From contig NZ_AUNI01000015.1 of the NCBI RefSeq assembly GCF_000447795.1, positions 400,189 to 464,188 on the forward strand: a DNA stretch of 64,000 nt, in the 5' to 3' direction. This DNA is from Bacteriovorax sp. Seq25_V (GTDB lineage: Bacteria; Bdellovibrionota; Bacteriovoracia; Bacteriovoracales; Bacteriovoracaceae). Below are positions 33,881 to 43,319 of this stretch, in pieces (position 1 is the stretch's first letter; every line of letters starts with the position of its first letter). Under the pieces are notes generated by a model. It was not told the DNA's origin, did not search any database, and saw only the letters and a program-made list of their open reading frames with translations. A program made the translations under genes and the position numbers.

Positions 33881-35707
33881 TTATAAATCTTTTAATTTAC
33901 TCTTAATTAAAGTCATATTTTCTAGAGCATTTTCATATCGCTCAAAAACTGTTGTGTTCACCCTTTTTATTTCTTCCCTTACTCTTGCAAGGATTTCATC
34001 CCTTTGCTTATCACTATCATCTCTAAGAGTCGTATCATCGCTAGAAAAATCTCCTTCTAGTGGAATTCCATACCCAAGTTCTTTTACTGTGGTTCCATAG
34101 AGATATACGTTTTTAAGTTCCACAGTTTCCTCAAGCATCTTTTTAAAATCGTCACCAAGGGAATCGATAGTCTTAAAATCAGTCATCAATGTTATAACTT
34201 TTAAGCCATCAAGATACTGGCCGTGTCCTTCGATTCCGATAAGTGAGAAAACTTCCTTCTTCTCTGTAACTAAGGCCAAAGCATCACTAATAATCTCACG
34301 TCTCGTTAGAGGGTGAAGTTTAGTGTACTCTTCAACATTTTCTGGCCATGCGATATCACTAAGATTTACTTTAAGAGCACTGTAAACTTTGTTTAAACTG
34401 TCCCCAAAGCTTGGATAGTAGTAGCCATTCGAAGTTGCCGCTTTTCTATCCTCAAGAATCGTCTCATCAGTTAAGCCTGTTTTATTAAGATATTTATATA
34501 GACCCAGTGGAGTTACAACATCGTCTTTGTAAACAGACTCCTCATTAATTGCTAATTGAATTAACTTGAAAGCTTCGTCAGCACAGTTATTTGTGAAGAA
34601 GTAGTATCTTCCTGCATACTCCCAATAAACTCTCAATAAATGATTTAAAAATCTCTCTCTTTGAGTTTCGTTAAATTTAATTGGTAATGCTTTTAAACTT
34701 CTAAATTCACCACGCGTGTACTGTCTCTTTATTGCACCGAGGTCTGACACTAACATTCTCGATGGGTAAGCTCCAAATACTCCCTTTACCGCATCAATTG
34801 AAATATCATCAACGTATGCAAGGAAGCTTATTACAACGTGCTCTCTCGAGTTCTTGCGACACTCTTCAAGACTATCACCCTCATCTTTACAAACGATTAG
34901 TTTGAACATTGAGTGTCCCCACTTACTCATCATTTGTGGGCCCTCTGCTGCAAATAAGAACTGAACCTCTTTGATCTTATTTTTATTAACTGAAACAGAC
35001 ATAACACCGTTATCTGTAGTTAGATTTATTTCATCATTCGTCTTACACTCAAAATTTTTAAATGGAGTAGCTCCAAGCTCTTTTGAGTAGTAATTGTAAA
35101 GTGTTGGTCTACGACACTTGAATTCTTTATCCAAGAAGAAGTATTCAAAATTTACAGCAAAGAACTCCTTGCGCTTTTCATACTCGTAATCATCAGGTGA
35201 GCGTTTATGAAAAGTATTGTAGTTTTTATTTAAAATTGCCTCAGTATCCCAGAAACCGAGAGCTCTTAATTCTTTGTCATTAGATGCACGCTTAACCCAT
35301 AGAAATTTATTGTCGTATGCGTGAGCAATCTCATGTAGAAGAGATGCCTTCGTTAATTGATAGAAGTTACCGTGCTTACAATCAAACTCTTTATCTGTGT
35401 TCTTGTCTTTAATAACCTGAATCAGTCTCTTGTCGAGTTTAATCTTTCCAAGCTTGTAGTTACCGTACTTAAATCCACTTGCAGCACAAGGATCTGGGAG
35501 GCCTTTAAAGCCCTTATTAAGATCAACAAACTCAACCGAGAGTGTCTTCTTGCTTAATACTTTTTTGATTTTATATGGAAGTGGTTTGAGAGTTTCGACA
35601 ATAAAGTCTGTTGCAACATTCGTCACGTCTTTAGATGCCTTTAACTCAATCTTCATTGAGAAAACAGGTTGAATTAGTAATGTGGCAACTAATAGCTTTT
35701 TAAGCAC
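33881..35707 (-). CDS. DUF4105-type protein with HExxH metalloprotease-like N-terminus
   Basis: A 608-residue exported protein with signal peptide (KKLLVATLLIQPVFS). The first half has a zincin-like motif LLHEIAHAYDNKFLW (HExxH, about residue 125). The second half matches DUF4105, an NlpC/P60-like fold, with its histidine in SKWGHSMFKLIVC and cysteine in FFTNNCADEAFKLI (about residue 380). A helical tail follows. The GTG at 35707 is preferred: GGAG lies 5 nt upstream, while the longer frame would add an unlikely N-terminus. It may be an envelope protease or lipid-acting enzyme; the substrate is unknown. Confidence 0.72.
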   Translation of the reverse strand: MLKKLLVATLLIQPVFSMKIELKASKDVTNVATDFIVETLKPLPYKIKKVLSKKTLSVEFVDLNKGFKGLPDPCAASGFKYGNYKLGKIKLDKRLIQVIKDKNTDKEFDCKHGNFYQLTKASLLHEIAHAYDNKFLWVKRASNDKELRALGFWDTEAILNKNYNTFHKRSPDDYEYEKRKEFFAVNFEYFFLDKEFKCRRPTLYNYYSKELGATPFKNFECKTNDEINLTTDNGVMSVSVNKNKIKEVQFLFAAEGPQMMSKWGHSMFKLIVCKDEGDSLEECRKNSREHVVISFLAYVDDISIDAVKGVFGAYPSRMLVSDLGAIKRQYTRGEFRSLKALPIKFNETQRERFLNHLLRVYWEYAGRYYFFTNNCADEAFKLIQLAINEESVYKDDVVTPLGLYKYLNKTGLTDETILEDRKAATSNGYYYPSFGDSLNKVYSALKVNLSDIAWPENVEEYTKLHPLTRREIISDALALVTEKKEVFSLIGIEGHGQYLDGLKVITLMTDFKTIDSLGDDFKKMLEETVELKNVYLYGTTVKELGYGIPLEGDFSSDDTTLRDDSDKQRDEILARVREEIKRVNTTVFERYENALENMTLIKSKLKDL

Positions 35708-35794
35708 ATATTCTCCATATTTAGTAATATCTAAACATATAACGCTTTGCGCAAGCACTCAATGAGTCGTGTAATTTTTATAAGTGGTGTTTGA

Positions 35795-35957
35795 TTTAAA
35801 CTGCTCCGGGTAAATGGGGACAGAATATTTGAAAAACTTAATAATTACTAAGTACTAAATCTAAATTTTCTTAGCAGTTAAAATATTTAAAGGATAAGCA
35901 CTTAATATAACGGATGATATTCTTAATATTATCCCCATTTAAATGGAGCAGTTTAAA
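35795..35957. mobile_element. MITE-like element with ~30-bp inverted terminal repeats
   Basis: The left end reads TTTAAACTGCTCC (35795-35807) and the right end GGAGCAGTTTAAA (35945-35957): a perfect 13-bp inverted pair. After a 4-base mismatch the homology resumes inward: TAAATGGGGA (35811-35820) against TCCCCATTTA at 35932-35941, then AATAT. The arms together span about 30 bp. The 163-bp element is AT-rich inside and codes for nothing. It lies in the longest gene gap in the window (35708-36041), between two minus-strand genes. Confidence 0.6.
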
Positions 35958-36001
35958 AATTGAATCGGGAAACATCTAAGACGATAGGCTGGGGATAGCT
36001 T

Positions 36002-36030
36002 AGTCCAGTAGTTATTAGAACCACTGGACT
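36002..36030. terminator. Inverted repeat downstream of the App1-like gene
   Basis: AGTCCAGT (36002-36009) and ACTGGACT (36023-36030) pair, with an internal GTT/AAC extension after one mismatch. It lies just beyond the stop of the minus-strand gene at 36042 and probably ends that transcript, though no T-run follows. Confidence 0.45.
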
Positions 36031-36041
36031 TGTGTTAGTTA

Positions 36042-36818
36042 CTAGTTTGAACAGTTTTTGTTAATTTTATCTTCTACAAGGTTAACAATAGTTAAGTGGT
36101 GAAGATTTTCAAGTCTTACGCTATGTCCATTACAGCTTTGCCACTCTGGAAGATATAAAGGTCCATTTGATTCATCTTTTTTATCCGCAAGAAAGCTCGG
36201 GCCATGAGTAACATAAAGTTCTCTTAATGCACGATCAGAAAAAATCCCTTCTGACTTTAAAGCATCTGCAATCTCAAATGGAGTTGTAAAGCCAATTTGT
36301 GAGTCTGTCGGATTCGCCTTCTCATCATCAAGATCATAAGCGATTCTGATAAAAGTATGAAACTTAATACTTGGATGTTTATCCATTATCTCTTGATAGA
36401 AGTGCACGTCGTGCTCTCCGTTATCACCAATGAGAATCACTTTGTTAGGAGACTCTTTTTGTATTAGTTTTTCTAGTTCAATTACTTTATGCTCTGATGA
36501 ATCAACACCAGATGGTCTTAGAAGAAGTTCTCCTTCTGGAAAACGTCCGTTCCTAAGTGTTGCTCGGTGGGAATTACCCATTAATTTTTCTGGAGCATTT
36601 GTAAGGTAGTAGATATTTAGTGAGTTTTCTTTTTTTAGTTCTGAATAGAGATCGGCCATTCCTAGGAAAACATTCTTAGTTCTAAACGCGGTATTAATTT
36701 TACCGAACGTACTTCTAATATGTGCGGCCTTAATTGTATCGTCGATATCTGTGACAAGAATAGTTTTGGAAAATGCAAAAACAGTGAGTAGTGAAGTGAC
36801 TAATAATTTAAGTTTCAT
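36042..36818 (-). CDS. App1-like (DUF2183) HAD-type phosphatase
   Basis: A 258-residue secreted protein (signal peptide about 17 residues, ending near AFS). The HAD-type motif is VTDIDDTIKAAH at the mature N-terminus, with YYLTNAP (motif II) and VILIGDNGEHDVHFYQEI (motif III/IV) later. This matches DUF2183/App1, whose yeast member is a phosphatidate phosphatase. An exported HAD enzyme could act on phospholipids or a periplasmic phosphate ester. It is downstream, by 9 nt, of a small secreted protein on the same strand. Confidence 0.82.
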   Translation of the reverse strand: MKLKLLVTSLLTVFAFSKTILVTDIDDTIKAAHIRSTFGKINTAFRTKNVFLGMADLYSELKKENSLNIYYLTNAPEKLMGNSHRATLRNGRFPEGELLLRPSGVDSSEHKVIELEKLIQKESPNKVILIGDNGEHDVHFYQEIMDKHPSIKFHTFIRIAYDLDDEKANPTDSQIGFTTPFEIADALKSEGIFSDRALRELYVTHGPSFLADKKDESNGPLYLPEWQSCNGHSVRLENLHHLTIVNLVEDKINKNCSN

Positions 36819-36827
36819 TGATAATCC

Positions 36828-37307
36828 TTAGATCTTATAAATTTTAGCTTTTGTCTGGTCTATACGCTCTCTAAGAACTCTCATCAGCTTGCATTTACTG
36901 TTTTCGCCAATTTTGTATTCAATGAGCTTAACCGTTTTCCAATTATCGATAAATTTTCTAGAATCAGAAAGGTTTAGTGCATCAAGTTTTTCATTACTTT
37001 GTTTGAAAATATATTCACAACGAGACACAGTTTCGAAAGTTTGTGTAAGGAGTTGGTCAATCTCGTAAATATACTGTAATTTTAAGCTCTTTTGATAGTC
37101 TGACAGCACGTCTTCTCTCATATTCATCGCCTGGGTTTTTAGATATTTGAGCTCCGTCTGAGCATTGATTCCCATACCGATATCAATAGATTTTTTTGCG
37201 GCTTCCAGGCCATTAGAGACTTTTAACAGCTCCTCACTAGCGAATATATTTAAGCTAAATATTGCCAGGAGAATAATAAGAATTTTCTTCGTCATTAGTG
37301 TGTTCAT
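36828..37307 (-). CDS. Small secreted helical protein
   Basis: A 159-residue precursor with N-terminal hydrophobic signal (ILIILLAIFSLNIFA, cleavage near residue 23). The mature part is helical, with a basic C-terminus (RVLRERIDQTKAKIYKI) and two cysteines. No family is recognised. The ATG at 37307 lacks a strong ribosome binding site; the next in-frame ATG (37295) is an equal alternative. It is the first gene of the pair with the App1-like phosphatase gene. Confidence 0.6.
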   Translation of the reverse strand: MNTLMTKKILIILLAIFSLNIFASEELLKVSNGLEAAKKSIDIGMGINAQTELKYLKTQAMNMREDVLSDYQKSLKLQYIYEIDQLLTQTFETVSRCEYIFKQSNEKLDALNLSDSRKFIDNWKTVKLIEYKIGENSKCKLMRVLRERIDQTKAKIYKI

Positions 37308-37363
37308 AATGTATATAGGAGCAATACTTATGCCATAAAAAGAACCTAGTTTTAGGGAGATAG

Positions 37364-37384
37364 AGTGTCTCTCTTTTAGACACT
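37364..37384. promoter_or_regulatory. Inverted repeat in the divergent desulfurase leader
   Basis: AGTGTCT (37364-37370) and AGACACT (37378-37384) pair around CTCTTTT. A second IR, TATGCCATA (37329-37337) with TATGGCATA (37452-37460), flanks it over a longer span. A TTGACA -35-like box lies at 37426-37431 before the desulfurase ATG. Confidence 0.4.
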
Positions 37385-37485
37385 GTCAATAATTATGTAT
37401 TATTTAGCCATTGCTAGACATCAGATTGACATTTGGGACGCAGATTAAGAGTATGGCATACTTATAGCTATTAAGAGGAAAACCA

Positions 37486-38592
37486 ATGTTCTATTTTGAT
37501 CATGCAGCTTCAACGCCTATTAATGCTGAAGCTTATGAAATTCTTTGCAAGAGTCTCCAAGAAGACTTTGCCAATCCTGCATCTAAGCACAAGCTTGGAG
37601 TGGACCTTAGTAAGAAAATAAATGGGGCACGAGAAGAGATTCTTGCAACGTTAAAACTTAGAGATTCAAATTTAATTTTTACATCATCTGCAACGGAATC
37701 AAATAATCAAGTTATAAAAAATTTTTCAAAGCGTGGAAAAGTTATCTTCTATGAAACTGATCACCCGAGCGTTACTAATAGCGTGGAAGAAAGTGCTATT
37801 GGCCTTAAACTAAGTGATGACATAATTGAGCAACTTGATGAGAGCGTGAGCTTAGTTGTTTTGACTCTTGTTAATCCACAATCAGGTTTAATTGTAGATA
37901 TTGAAACTATTGCAAAAAAAGTGAAGGCGTTTAATTCAAATATAGCTGTTCTTATTGATGCTGCTCAAGCAATAGGTAAAATTCCTTTTGATTTTTCTAA
38001 AGATCCAAAGCTTTATGATTATATTACAATTGCTGGTCATAAACTAGGTGGACCTCGTGGTATTGCTTGTCTTGTTTACAAGAAAGAAGACAAGAAACTT
38101 AAACCTCTTCTATTTGGAGGAGGCCACGAAGAAGGGCTTCGTTCGTCAACTCCGAGTACTGCTCTAATTTTGTCACTTGCTCGTGCGGTAACACTTGCGA
38201 TTAGAGATATTGAAGATAATTATGCTCGAATAACATTACTCGCAAAGAAGCTTGAAGAAGGTCTCGAAGTCGTTCATCCAAATATTAGCCTACCGTTTAA
38301 AGAAGTTGTGACATCACCTTATATAATCTCTGTATTATTTAAAGGAATACCAAGTGATGTTCTTTTAAGACATTTAGAAATGAAGAAGGTGTACGTATCA
38401 AGCACGACGGCATGCTCTTCAAAAATTAAAGGATTTAATCCAATGCTTGCGGCTCTTGGAATCGAAGAAAAATATCATAAGAATATTCTTCGTGTCTCAC
38501 TTGGGCATTCAACAACCGAGCAAGACGTTGATGGGTTTTTAAGTGCTTTTAATCAAGTTATAAATGAAATTAAATTTTTAATTAAAAAATAG
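37486..38592 (+). CDS. Cysteine desulfurase (NifS/IscS family)
   Basis: A 368-residue PLP-dependent enzyme that removes sulfur from cysteine as a persulfide. The PLP Lys is Lys186 in TIAGHKLGGPRG, and the persulfide Cys is Cys310 in SSTTACSSKIKG, with the short class-I-like loop. It lacks the ISC neighbours (iscU, iscR); the next gene, 10 nt downstream, is thiI. The likely role is therefore to load sulfur onto ThiI. A TTGACA-like -35 region lies upstream. Confidence 0.92.
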   Translation: MFYFDHAASTPINAEAYEILCKSLQEDFANPASKHKLGVDLSKKINGAREEILATLKLRDSNLIFTSSATESNNQVIKNFSKRGKVIFYETDHPSVTNSVEESAIGLKLSDDIIEQLDESVSLVVLTLVNPQSGLIVDIETIAKKVKAFNSNIAVLIDAAQAIGKIPFDFSKDPKLYDYITIAGHKLGGPRGIACLVYKKEDKKLKPLLFGGGHEEGLRSSTPSTALILSLARAVTLAIRDIEDNYARITLLAKKLEEGLEVVHPNISLPFKEVVTSPYIISVLFKGIPSDVLLRHLEMKKVYVSSTTACSSKIKGFNPMLAALGIEEKYHKNILRVSLGHSTTEQDVDGFLSAFNQVINEIKFLIKK

Positions 38593-38602
38593 GAATACAC
38601 AC

Positions 38603-39805
38603 ATGTTTACTACAATTATTATCAACGTTGATGAACTCTGGCTTAAAGGTAAAAATAGAAAATCATATTCAGATGCTTTAAGAAAGCACGTTAGAGATAT
38701 CTTATCTTCATATCTTGATACGAAGTGGACAATTCGAAATGATCAACAACGTTTTGTGTGTGATTGTGAAGCAGGATTTAATGATGATGTCATTAAAAGG
38801 CTTTGTGATATTCCTGGTCTACATTCTGTTTTAAAAGTGCGTAAATGTGAAAAGGATCTTAATAAGGCCGTAGATCTTGTTATTGCTGATCTTAAACTCA
38901 GAACTGATATTAGTACATTTAAGGTACAAAGTAAGAGAGTTGATAAGTCGTTTCCAACTCAAAGTCGTGAATTAAATCTTCATTTTGGTGGAGCAATTCT
39001 TAAGAATACACATTTAAAAGTAGATGTTCATAATCCAGACATTACAGTTGAGGTAAAAATTCTAAATGAGCATATCTATTTGTCGTGGGAAAAACATTAT
39101 GGGATTGGTGGCCTTCCTGTAAATACAAGTGGACATGTTGTTACTCTAATATCAGGAGGCTTCGATTCTCCGGTTGCAAGTTACTTGATGTCACGTAGAG
39201 GTTGTAAGCAGACTTTTGCATTCTTCTATGCATATCCATATGTAGGTGAGGAAGTAAAAGATAAGATTGTTAAAATGTGCCAAATCCTTTCTAAATTCCA
39301 AAATGGAGCAAAACTCTATGTTATACCTTTTGGAAATGTTCAGAATTTCATTTCGAATGAATGTTATGAAGAATATAGAACTCTATTTTTTAGAAAATAT
39401 ATGATGGATGTCGCATCTAAACTTGCTGATAAGATTAAGGCCGAAGCAATATTAATGGGGGACTCTCTAGCTCAAGTATCAAGTCAGACTCTTCATAACA
39501 TGGCAGCTCTTGATAAAAGTTGTGACAAGTTAGTACTAAGACCACTTCTTGGTAATAATAAATTAGATATTATTGCTCTTTCTAAAAAGATTGGAACTCA
39601 CGATACCTCTATTATTCCTCATGATGATGCTTGTTCACTCTTTGCTCCGAAGCATCCGATCACTAAGCCAAAAATGGAGTATTTTAATAAGTTTATCAAT
39701 AAATTTCCATGTACTGAATTAATTGATGAGTGTATTGAAAATGCCGAAGTCTTTTCGTTTAATAATAGGCTCATGATAAAAGATAGTAATTTTACGAAAA
39801 ATTAA
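38603..39805 (+). CDS. thiI: tRNA 4-thiouridine synthase ThiI
   Basis: A 400-residue sulfurtransferase that thiolates U8 of tRNA, giving s4U, and in some bacteria supplies sulfur for thiazole. N-terminal ferredoxin-like and THUMP domains (to about residue 165) precede a PP-loop AMP-ligase with SGGFDSPVAS (about residue 185). The C-terminal rhodanese domain of the E. coli enzyme is missing, as in Bacillus-type ThiI. Those shorter enzymes usually pair with a dedicated cysteine desulfurase, exactly the gene upstream. Confidence 0.95.
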   Translation: MFTTIIINVDELWLKGKNRKSYSDALRKHVRDILSSYLDTKWTIRNDQQRFVCDCEAGFNDDVIKRLCDIPGLHSVLKVRKCEKDLNKAVDLVIADLKLRTDISTFKVQSKRVDKSFPTQSRELNLHFGGAILKNTHLKVDVHNPDITVEVKILNEHIYLSWEKHYGIGGLPVNTSGHVVTLISGGFDSPVASYLMSRRGCKQTFAFFYAYPYVGEEVKDKIVKMCQILSKFQNGAKLYVIPFGNVQNFISNECYEEYRTLFFRKYMMDVASKLADKIKAEAILMGDSLAQVSSQTLHNMAALDKSCDKLVLRPLLGNNKLDIIALSKKIGTHDTSIIPHDDACSLFAPKHPITKPKMEYFNKFINKFPCTELIDECIENAEVFSFNNRLMIKDSNFTKN

Positions 39806-39920
39806 CATACGCTTGTCTTCTTTTTTGCCGATAAGGGGTAAAATATACGAGTCATTTCCCTCTTTCTAAGTAGTTAGAATCGAGATAAAATGTCCCTTAG
39901 TAAAATAAATTGGAGACAAA

Positions 39921-42128
39921 ATGAGCAAACATTTCGCAACGCTAATTTGCATTCTTGCAATATCTTTCTCTACCGTGACAAGTGCACAACAATCAAATGG
40001 ACTTTTCACAGTAAATAGGGATCAGGTTCTAGGTAAATTACTAAAAAAATATCTTGAAGAACTACATTATAGAAAAGTTAAAATCAACGACGACCTTTCA
40101 CAAAAGGCGTTTGATCAATATATTGAGAAATTAGATTATTCAAAACAATTTCTACTTAAAAGTGATGTCGCGGAGCTTGCGAAGTATAAATTAAAAATGG
40201 ATGATCAGATGCTAGATGGTGTTTATCCAATCATTGAGAAATCTCATGACATCATGATGGAGAGAATTAAGAAAGCAGAAGCTCTACGCGTAAAGTTTTT
40301 TAAATCACATTTTACTTTCGATGCAAATGAGAGCATTGAAATTGATCCAAAGAAGAGAGACTTTCCAAAAAACGAAAAAGAATTTGAAGATTACTGGAGA
40401 AAGAGTTTTAAGCAATCAGTACTATCTCGTTATACTTCAATTTTAGAAGATCAAGAAGACTTAAAAAATCCAAAAAAGAAAGAAGACAAGAAAGAGAAAA
40501 AGCAGAAGAAAGATAAGGATGCAGGAAAAATCTTAACAGAAAAAGAAATGGTTACAAAAGCACATGAAGCTATTTCTAAGAAGTACCAACGTTATTTTGA
40601 AAGAGAACTTCAAGAAGAGCGTGATGATTTCATGGATAAGTTCTATAACTCAATTACAGAAATCTTTGATCCTCATACAAATTATTTTGCACCAAAAAAG
40701 AAAGAAGACTTTGATATTGATATGTCAGGTAGCTTAGAAGGGATCGGTGCTGTTCTAACTGAAGATGAAGGGTATATCAAAGTAAATCAAATTGTTCCAG
40801 GTGGAGCAGCTTGGAGACAAAAAGAACTTGAGGTTGATGATTTAATTTTAGCTGTATCAGAAGGTGATAGTGAAGATGTTGTTGATCTTGTGGGAATGAG
40901 AGTAGACGATGCTGTTCGATATATTAGAGGTAAGAAAGACACTATCGTTAAGTTACAAGTAAAAAAGGCAGATGGTTCGCGAAAGACAATTCCAATTAAA
41001 AGGGATGTTGTTGTAATTGGGGCTTCATTTACTAAGGGGTCAGTACTCGAATTGGCTGGGCTTAACATGAAAATCGGCTATATTCATGTTCCAAAATTCT
41101 ACAGAGAGTTTGGTGGTGAAGTGAATTGTACGGCTGATGTTAAAAACGAACTTGTTAGACTAAAGAAGCAAAATGTTGATGGTGTAATTCTTGACCTTAG
41201 AAATAATGGTGGAGGGGCACTTAGAGATGCCCAAGAGATGTCAGGTCTCTTTATCCAGAAAGGACCAATTGTTCAAATTATTGATGGTGAGGGAAAAGGT
41301 GAAATCCTAACGGATCATGATGCAAGTGTAGAATACAACGGACCACTTATTGTCATGATTAATAGATTCTCTGCTTCTGCTTCTGAAATTGTTGCAGCCG
41401 CGATGCAAGATTATGGACGTGCAGTAATAGTTGGTGGTGCTCAGTCACACGGAAAGGGAACTGTTCAACAGGTCATCTCTCTTGATAATGGATTTATGTC
41501 GAGCATGGTTTCTGAAAAGCTTGGAGCGCTAAAGCTTACTGTGCAAAAGTTTTATCGTATCAACGGGGACTCTACACAGTACAAAGGTGTAACTCCAGAT
41601 ATTATTATTCCTGATCAATTTAGCTATATTGAAAATAGAGAGAAGGATCTTAAATATTCACTTCCGTGGGATAGAGTAGAGGCGAGAAAGTATACAAAGT
41701 GGAATGGGCCTAAACATAATTTGGATAATCTGAAGAAGAAAAGTTCTGAACGTGTAAAGAAAAATGCTCGTCTTCAAAAGATTAATGAAAATGTAGCCTA
41801 CCTAAAAAAGAGAAAAGATGATACAAAAGTTACGCTAAATCTTAATCAGTGGCTAAAAGAAGAAAAAGAAAATAAAAAGATGGTTGAAAAACTCAAGCTC
41901 GATGAAGAGAATAAGGGATTAACTGTTACACATTTTGAAGAATCTCTTAAGGCACACGAAACAGTTCGTGCTGGTGAAGAAAAGCAGTGGCAAGAAGATT
42001 TTAAACAAAGAAAAGAAGACTGGGTTGAGACTCTAAGAAAAGATGCAGGACTTGAAGAAGCGATGTATATCTTAGCTGATCTGATCGAGCAGACTTCAAA
42101 GAAGATGGTATATACTTCGGGAAAATAA
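39921..42128 (+). CDS. prc: Tail-specific / C-terminal processing protease (Prc)
   Basis: A 735-residue periplasmic S41 serine protease with a signal peptide (ILAISFSTVTSA). Order: helical N-terminal region with a Lys-rich insert near residues 180-205, PDZ domain (about 255-340), then the S41 core. By comparison with E. coli Prc, the nucleophile is Ser486 in FSASASEIV and the base Lys512 in SHGKGTVQQV. A DUF3340 helical tail closes it. It trims tagged or misfolded envelope proteins and processes murein hydrolases, apt beside the MltD-like gene. Confidence 0.94.
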   Translation: MSKHFATLICILAISFSTVTSAQQSNGLFTVNRDQVLGKLLKKYLEELHYRKVKINDDLSQKAFDQYIEKLDYSKQFLLKSDVAELAKYKLKMDDQMLDGVYPIIEKSHDIMMERIKKAEALRVKFFKSHFTFDANESIEIDPKKRDFPKNEKEFEDYWRKSFKQSVLSRYTSILEDQEDLKNPKKKEDKKEKKQKKDKDAGKILTEKEMVTKAHEAISKKYQRYFERELQEERDDFMDKFYNSITEIFDPHTNYFAPKKKEDFDIDMSGSLEGIGAVLTEDEGYIKVNQIVPGGAAWRQKELEVDDLILAVSEGDSEDVVDLVGMRVDDAVRYIRGKKDTIVKLQVKKADGSRKTIPIKRDVVVIGASFTKGSVLELAGLNMKIGYIHVPKFYREFGGEVNCTADVKNELVRLKKQNVDGVILDLRNNGGGALRDAQEMSGLFIQKGPIVQIIDGEGKGEILTDHDASVEYNGPLIVMINRFSASASEIVAAAMQDYGRAVIVGGAQSHGKGTVQQVISLDNGFMSSMVSEKLGALKLTVQKFYRINGDSTQYKGVTPDIIIPDQFSYIENREKDLKYSLPWDRVEARKYTKWNGPKHNLDNLKKKSSERVKKNARLQKINENVAYLKKRKDDTKVTLNLNQWLKEEKENKKMVEKLKLDEENKGLTVTHFEESLKAHETVRAGEEKQWQEDFKQRKEDWVETLRKDAGLEEAMYILADLIEQTSKKMVYTSGK

Positions 42129-42129
42129 A

Positions 42130-42363
42130 ATGAGTAATATTCTAGATAATAAAGAAGTTGAAGAAGTAATGACAATTTTAGAGAACCTTGATGATGAGGT
42201 TCTCGCAGTTGAGCTACTTAAAAAGTTTAATGAAGCTTCAAAGAATCTAGGTATGTTAGTTGTAAATAAGGACCCTCGCATTCCTCACGATGAATGGAAA
42301 GTTCTATGTGATGAGGCCCAAAAAGAGCTCGATGATATAGTCTTATCTATAAAGAATCTCTAA
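42130..42363 (+). CDS. Small hypothetical protein after prc
   Basis: A 77-residue acidic helical protein beginning MSNILDNKEVEEVMTILENL. It starts 1 nt after the prc stop, so it is translated from the same mRNA. The strong terminator follows 18 nt later. No family is recognised. Its length and acidic helical nature leave a regulatory or chaperone-like role possible but unsupported. Confidence 0.62.
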   Translation: MSNILDNKEVEEVMTILENLDDEVLAVELLKKFNEASKNLGMLVVNKDPRIPHDEWKVLCDEAQKELDDIVLSIKNL

Positions 42364-42380
42364 CTTTAAAAAATATGATA

Positions 42381-42411
42381 AAAAAGGCCCCAGTTTGGGG
42401 CTTTTTTTTTT
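42381..42411 (+). terminator. Strong Rho-independent terminator
   Basis: GGCCCC-type stem: GCCCC (42387-42391) with GGGGC (42397-42401), loop AGTTT, extended by an A-run pairing with a T-run of ten. It ends the prc operon. Confidence 0.92.
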
Positions 42412-42541
42412 GCTACGCAAGATGCGATATTGCTCCACTTTTTACCTTAAGGTAGCACTTTGTCCCTTATAACCTACTGAAAACTTGGCATTCATTTTGC
42501 TCTATGAATTTTATCATTCAAAAGGTAGAGGGAGAAAACCA

Positions 42542-43315
42542 ATGAAGAAGAATTTATCAGTTGTACTGTTATCGTTATTATGTGCTCAAACATTTGCAAT
42601 GAAGAAAAGTCATACGACTCATCTTTATGAAGCCGAGTTTAGAGATTTTGGCCAAATAGGCATCAAAAGAATTCTAAGAGATGATCTTTCTCGTTCTGAA
42701 CTGGCTCAGTGGTCTATCAATACGGTAGAAGTGAGAGCAAAAAGTATTGACGATCAAGGTCAGTTGAAACTTGTTTCAGGAAGAGGTGAGCTTGAGTCAA
42801 GGTCACTTGTTGGTAATGCTGATTCTTACCATACTCGTAATACTGGATTCTCATATACAAATTTCTTTGTTCCAAGTCACGCAAAGGGTGATGGTGCTTT
42901 GAAGTTAATTACATTGGGTGATATAAAAATTGATTCGATTACTGTTGGTCTTGAGGCAACTCCTTCATATGACTTTAGAAATACTTCTCAACTTCACTTT
43001 ACTGATGAAACAAGCTTTAAAGTTTCAAAGGTTGTTGGATCTTCTGAAACTATTAGAGTTAATGGTCCTGTTGATGGAATCAGGCTTGTAGGTGAGAAGG
43101 AAAAAGTATCTGTCACAAGCGTAACTCTTCACTTTGCAGATGGTGAGAGGATAGAGTTAACAGAGCTTGATGGAAGATTAAAGCCTGGTCAAGCAGTAGC
43201 CTTTAGACTTGCACACGAACTTGATAAACCACTAGATAAAATTGTTGTGAGTGGTGTTTCATCGGGATTAATTGGAAGTAGAGGAAAAATTAGAGTACAA
43301 CTGGGACATAAGTAA
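42542..43315 (+). CDS. Secreted beta-rich protein of unknown function
   Basis: The 257-residue precursor has a signal peptide (SVVLLSLLCAQTFA, cleavage before MKKS). The mature protein is a tandem of beta-sandwich-like repeats, with recurrent turns such as KVSKVVGSSETIRVNGPVDG. The ATG at 42542 is preferred: GAGGGAG lies about 8 nt upstream, and the longer frame to 42485 adds an unlikely hydrophobic start. No family is recognised. A bidirectional terminator follows. Confidence 0.7.
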   Translation: MKKNLSVVLLSLLCAQTFAMKKSHTTHLYEAEFRDFGQIGIKRILRDDLSRSELAQWSINTVEVRAKSIDDQGQLKLVSGRGELESRSLVGNADSYHTRNTGFSYTNFFVPSHAKGDGALKLITLGDIKIDSITVGLEATPSYDFRNTSQLHFTDETSFKVSKVVGSSETIRVNGPVDGIRLVGEKEKVSVTSVTLHFADGERIELTELDGRLKPGQAVAFRLAHELDKPLDKIVVSGVSSGLIGSRGKIRVQLGHK

Positions 43316-43319
43316 TAGA

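Noticed and set aside
40787..41068. Minus-strand frames inside prc
   Set aside because: They mirror prc codons, have no ribosome binding site and lie wholly within a well-supported gene.
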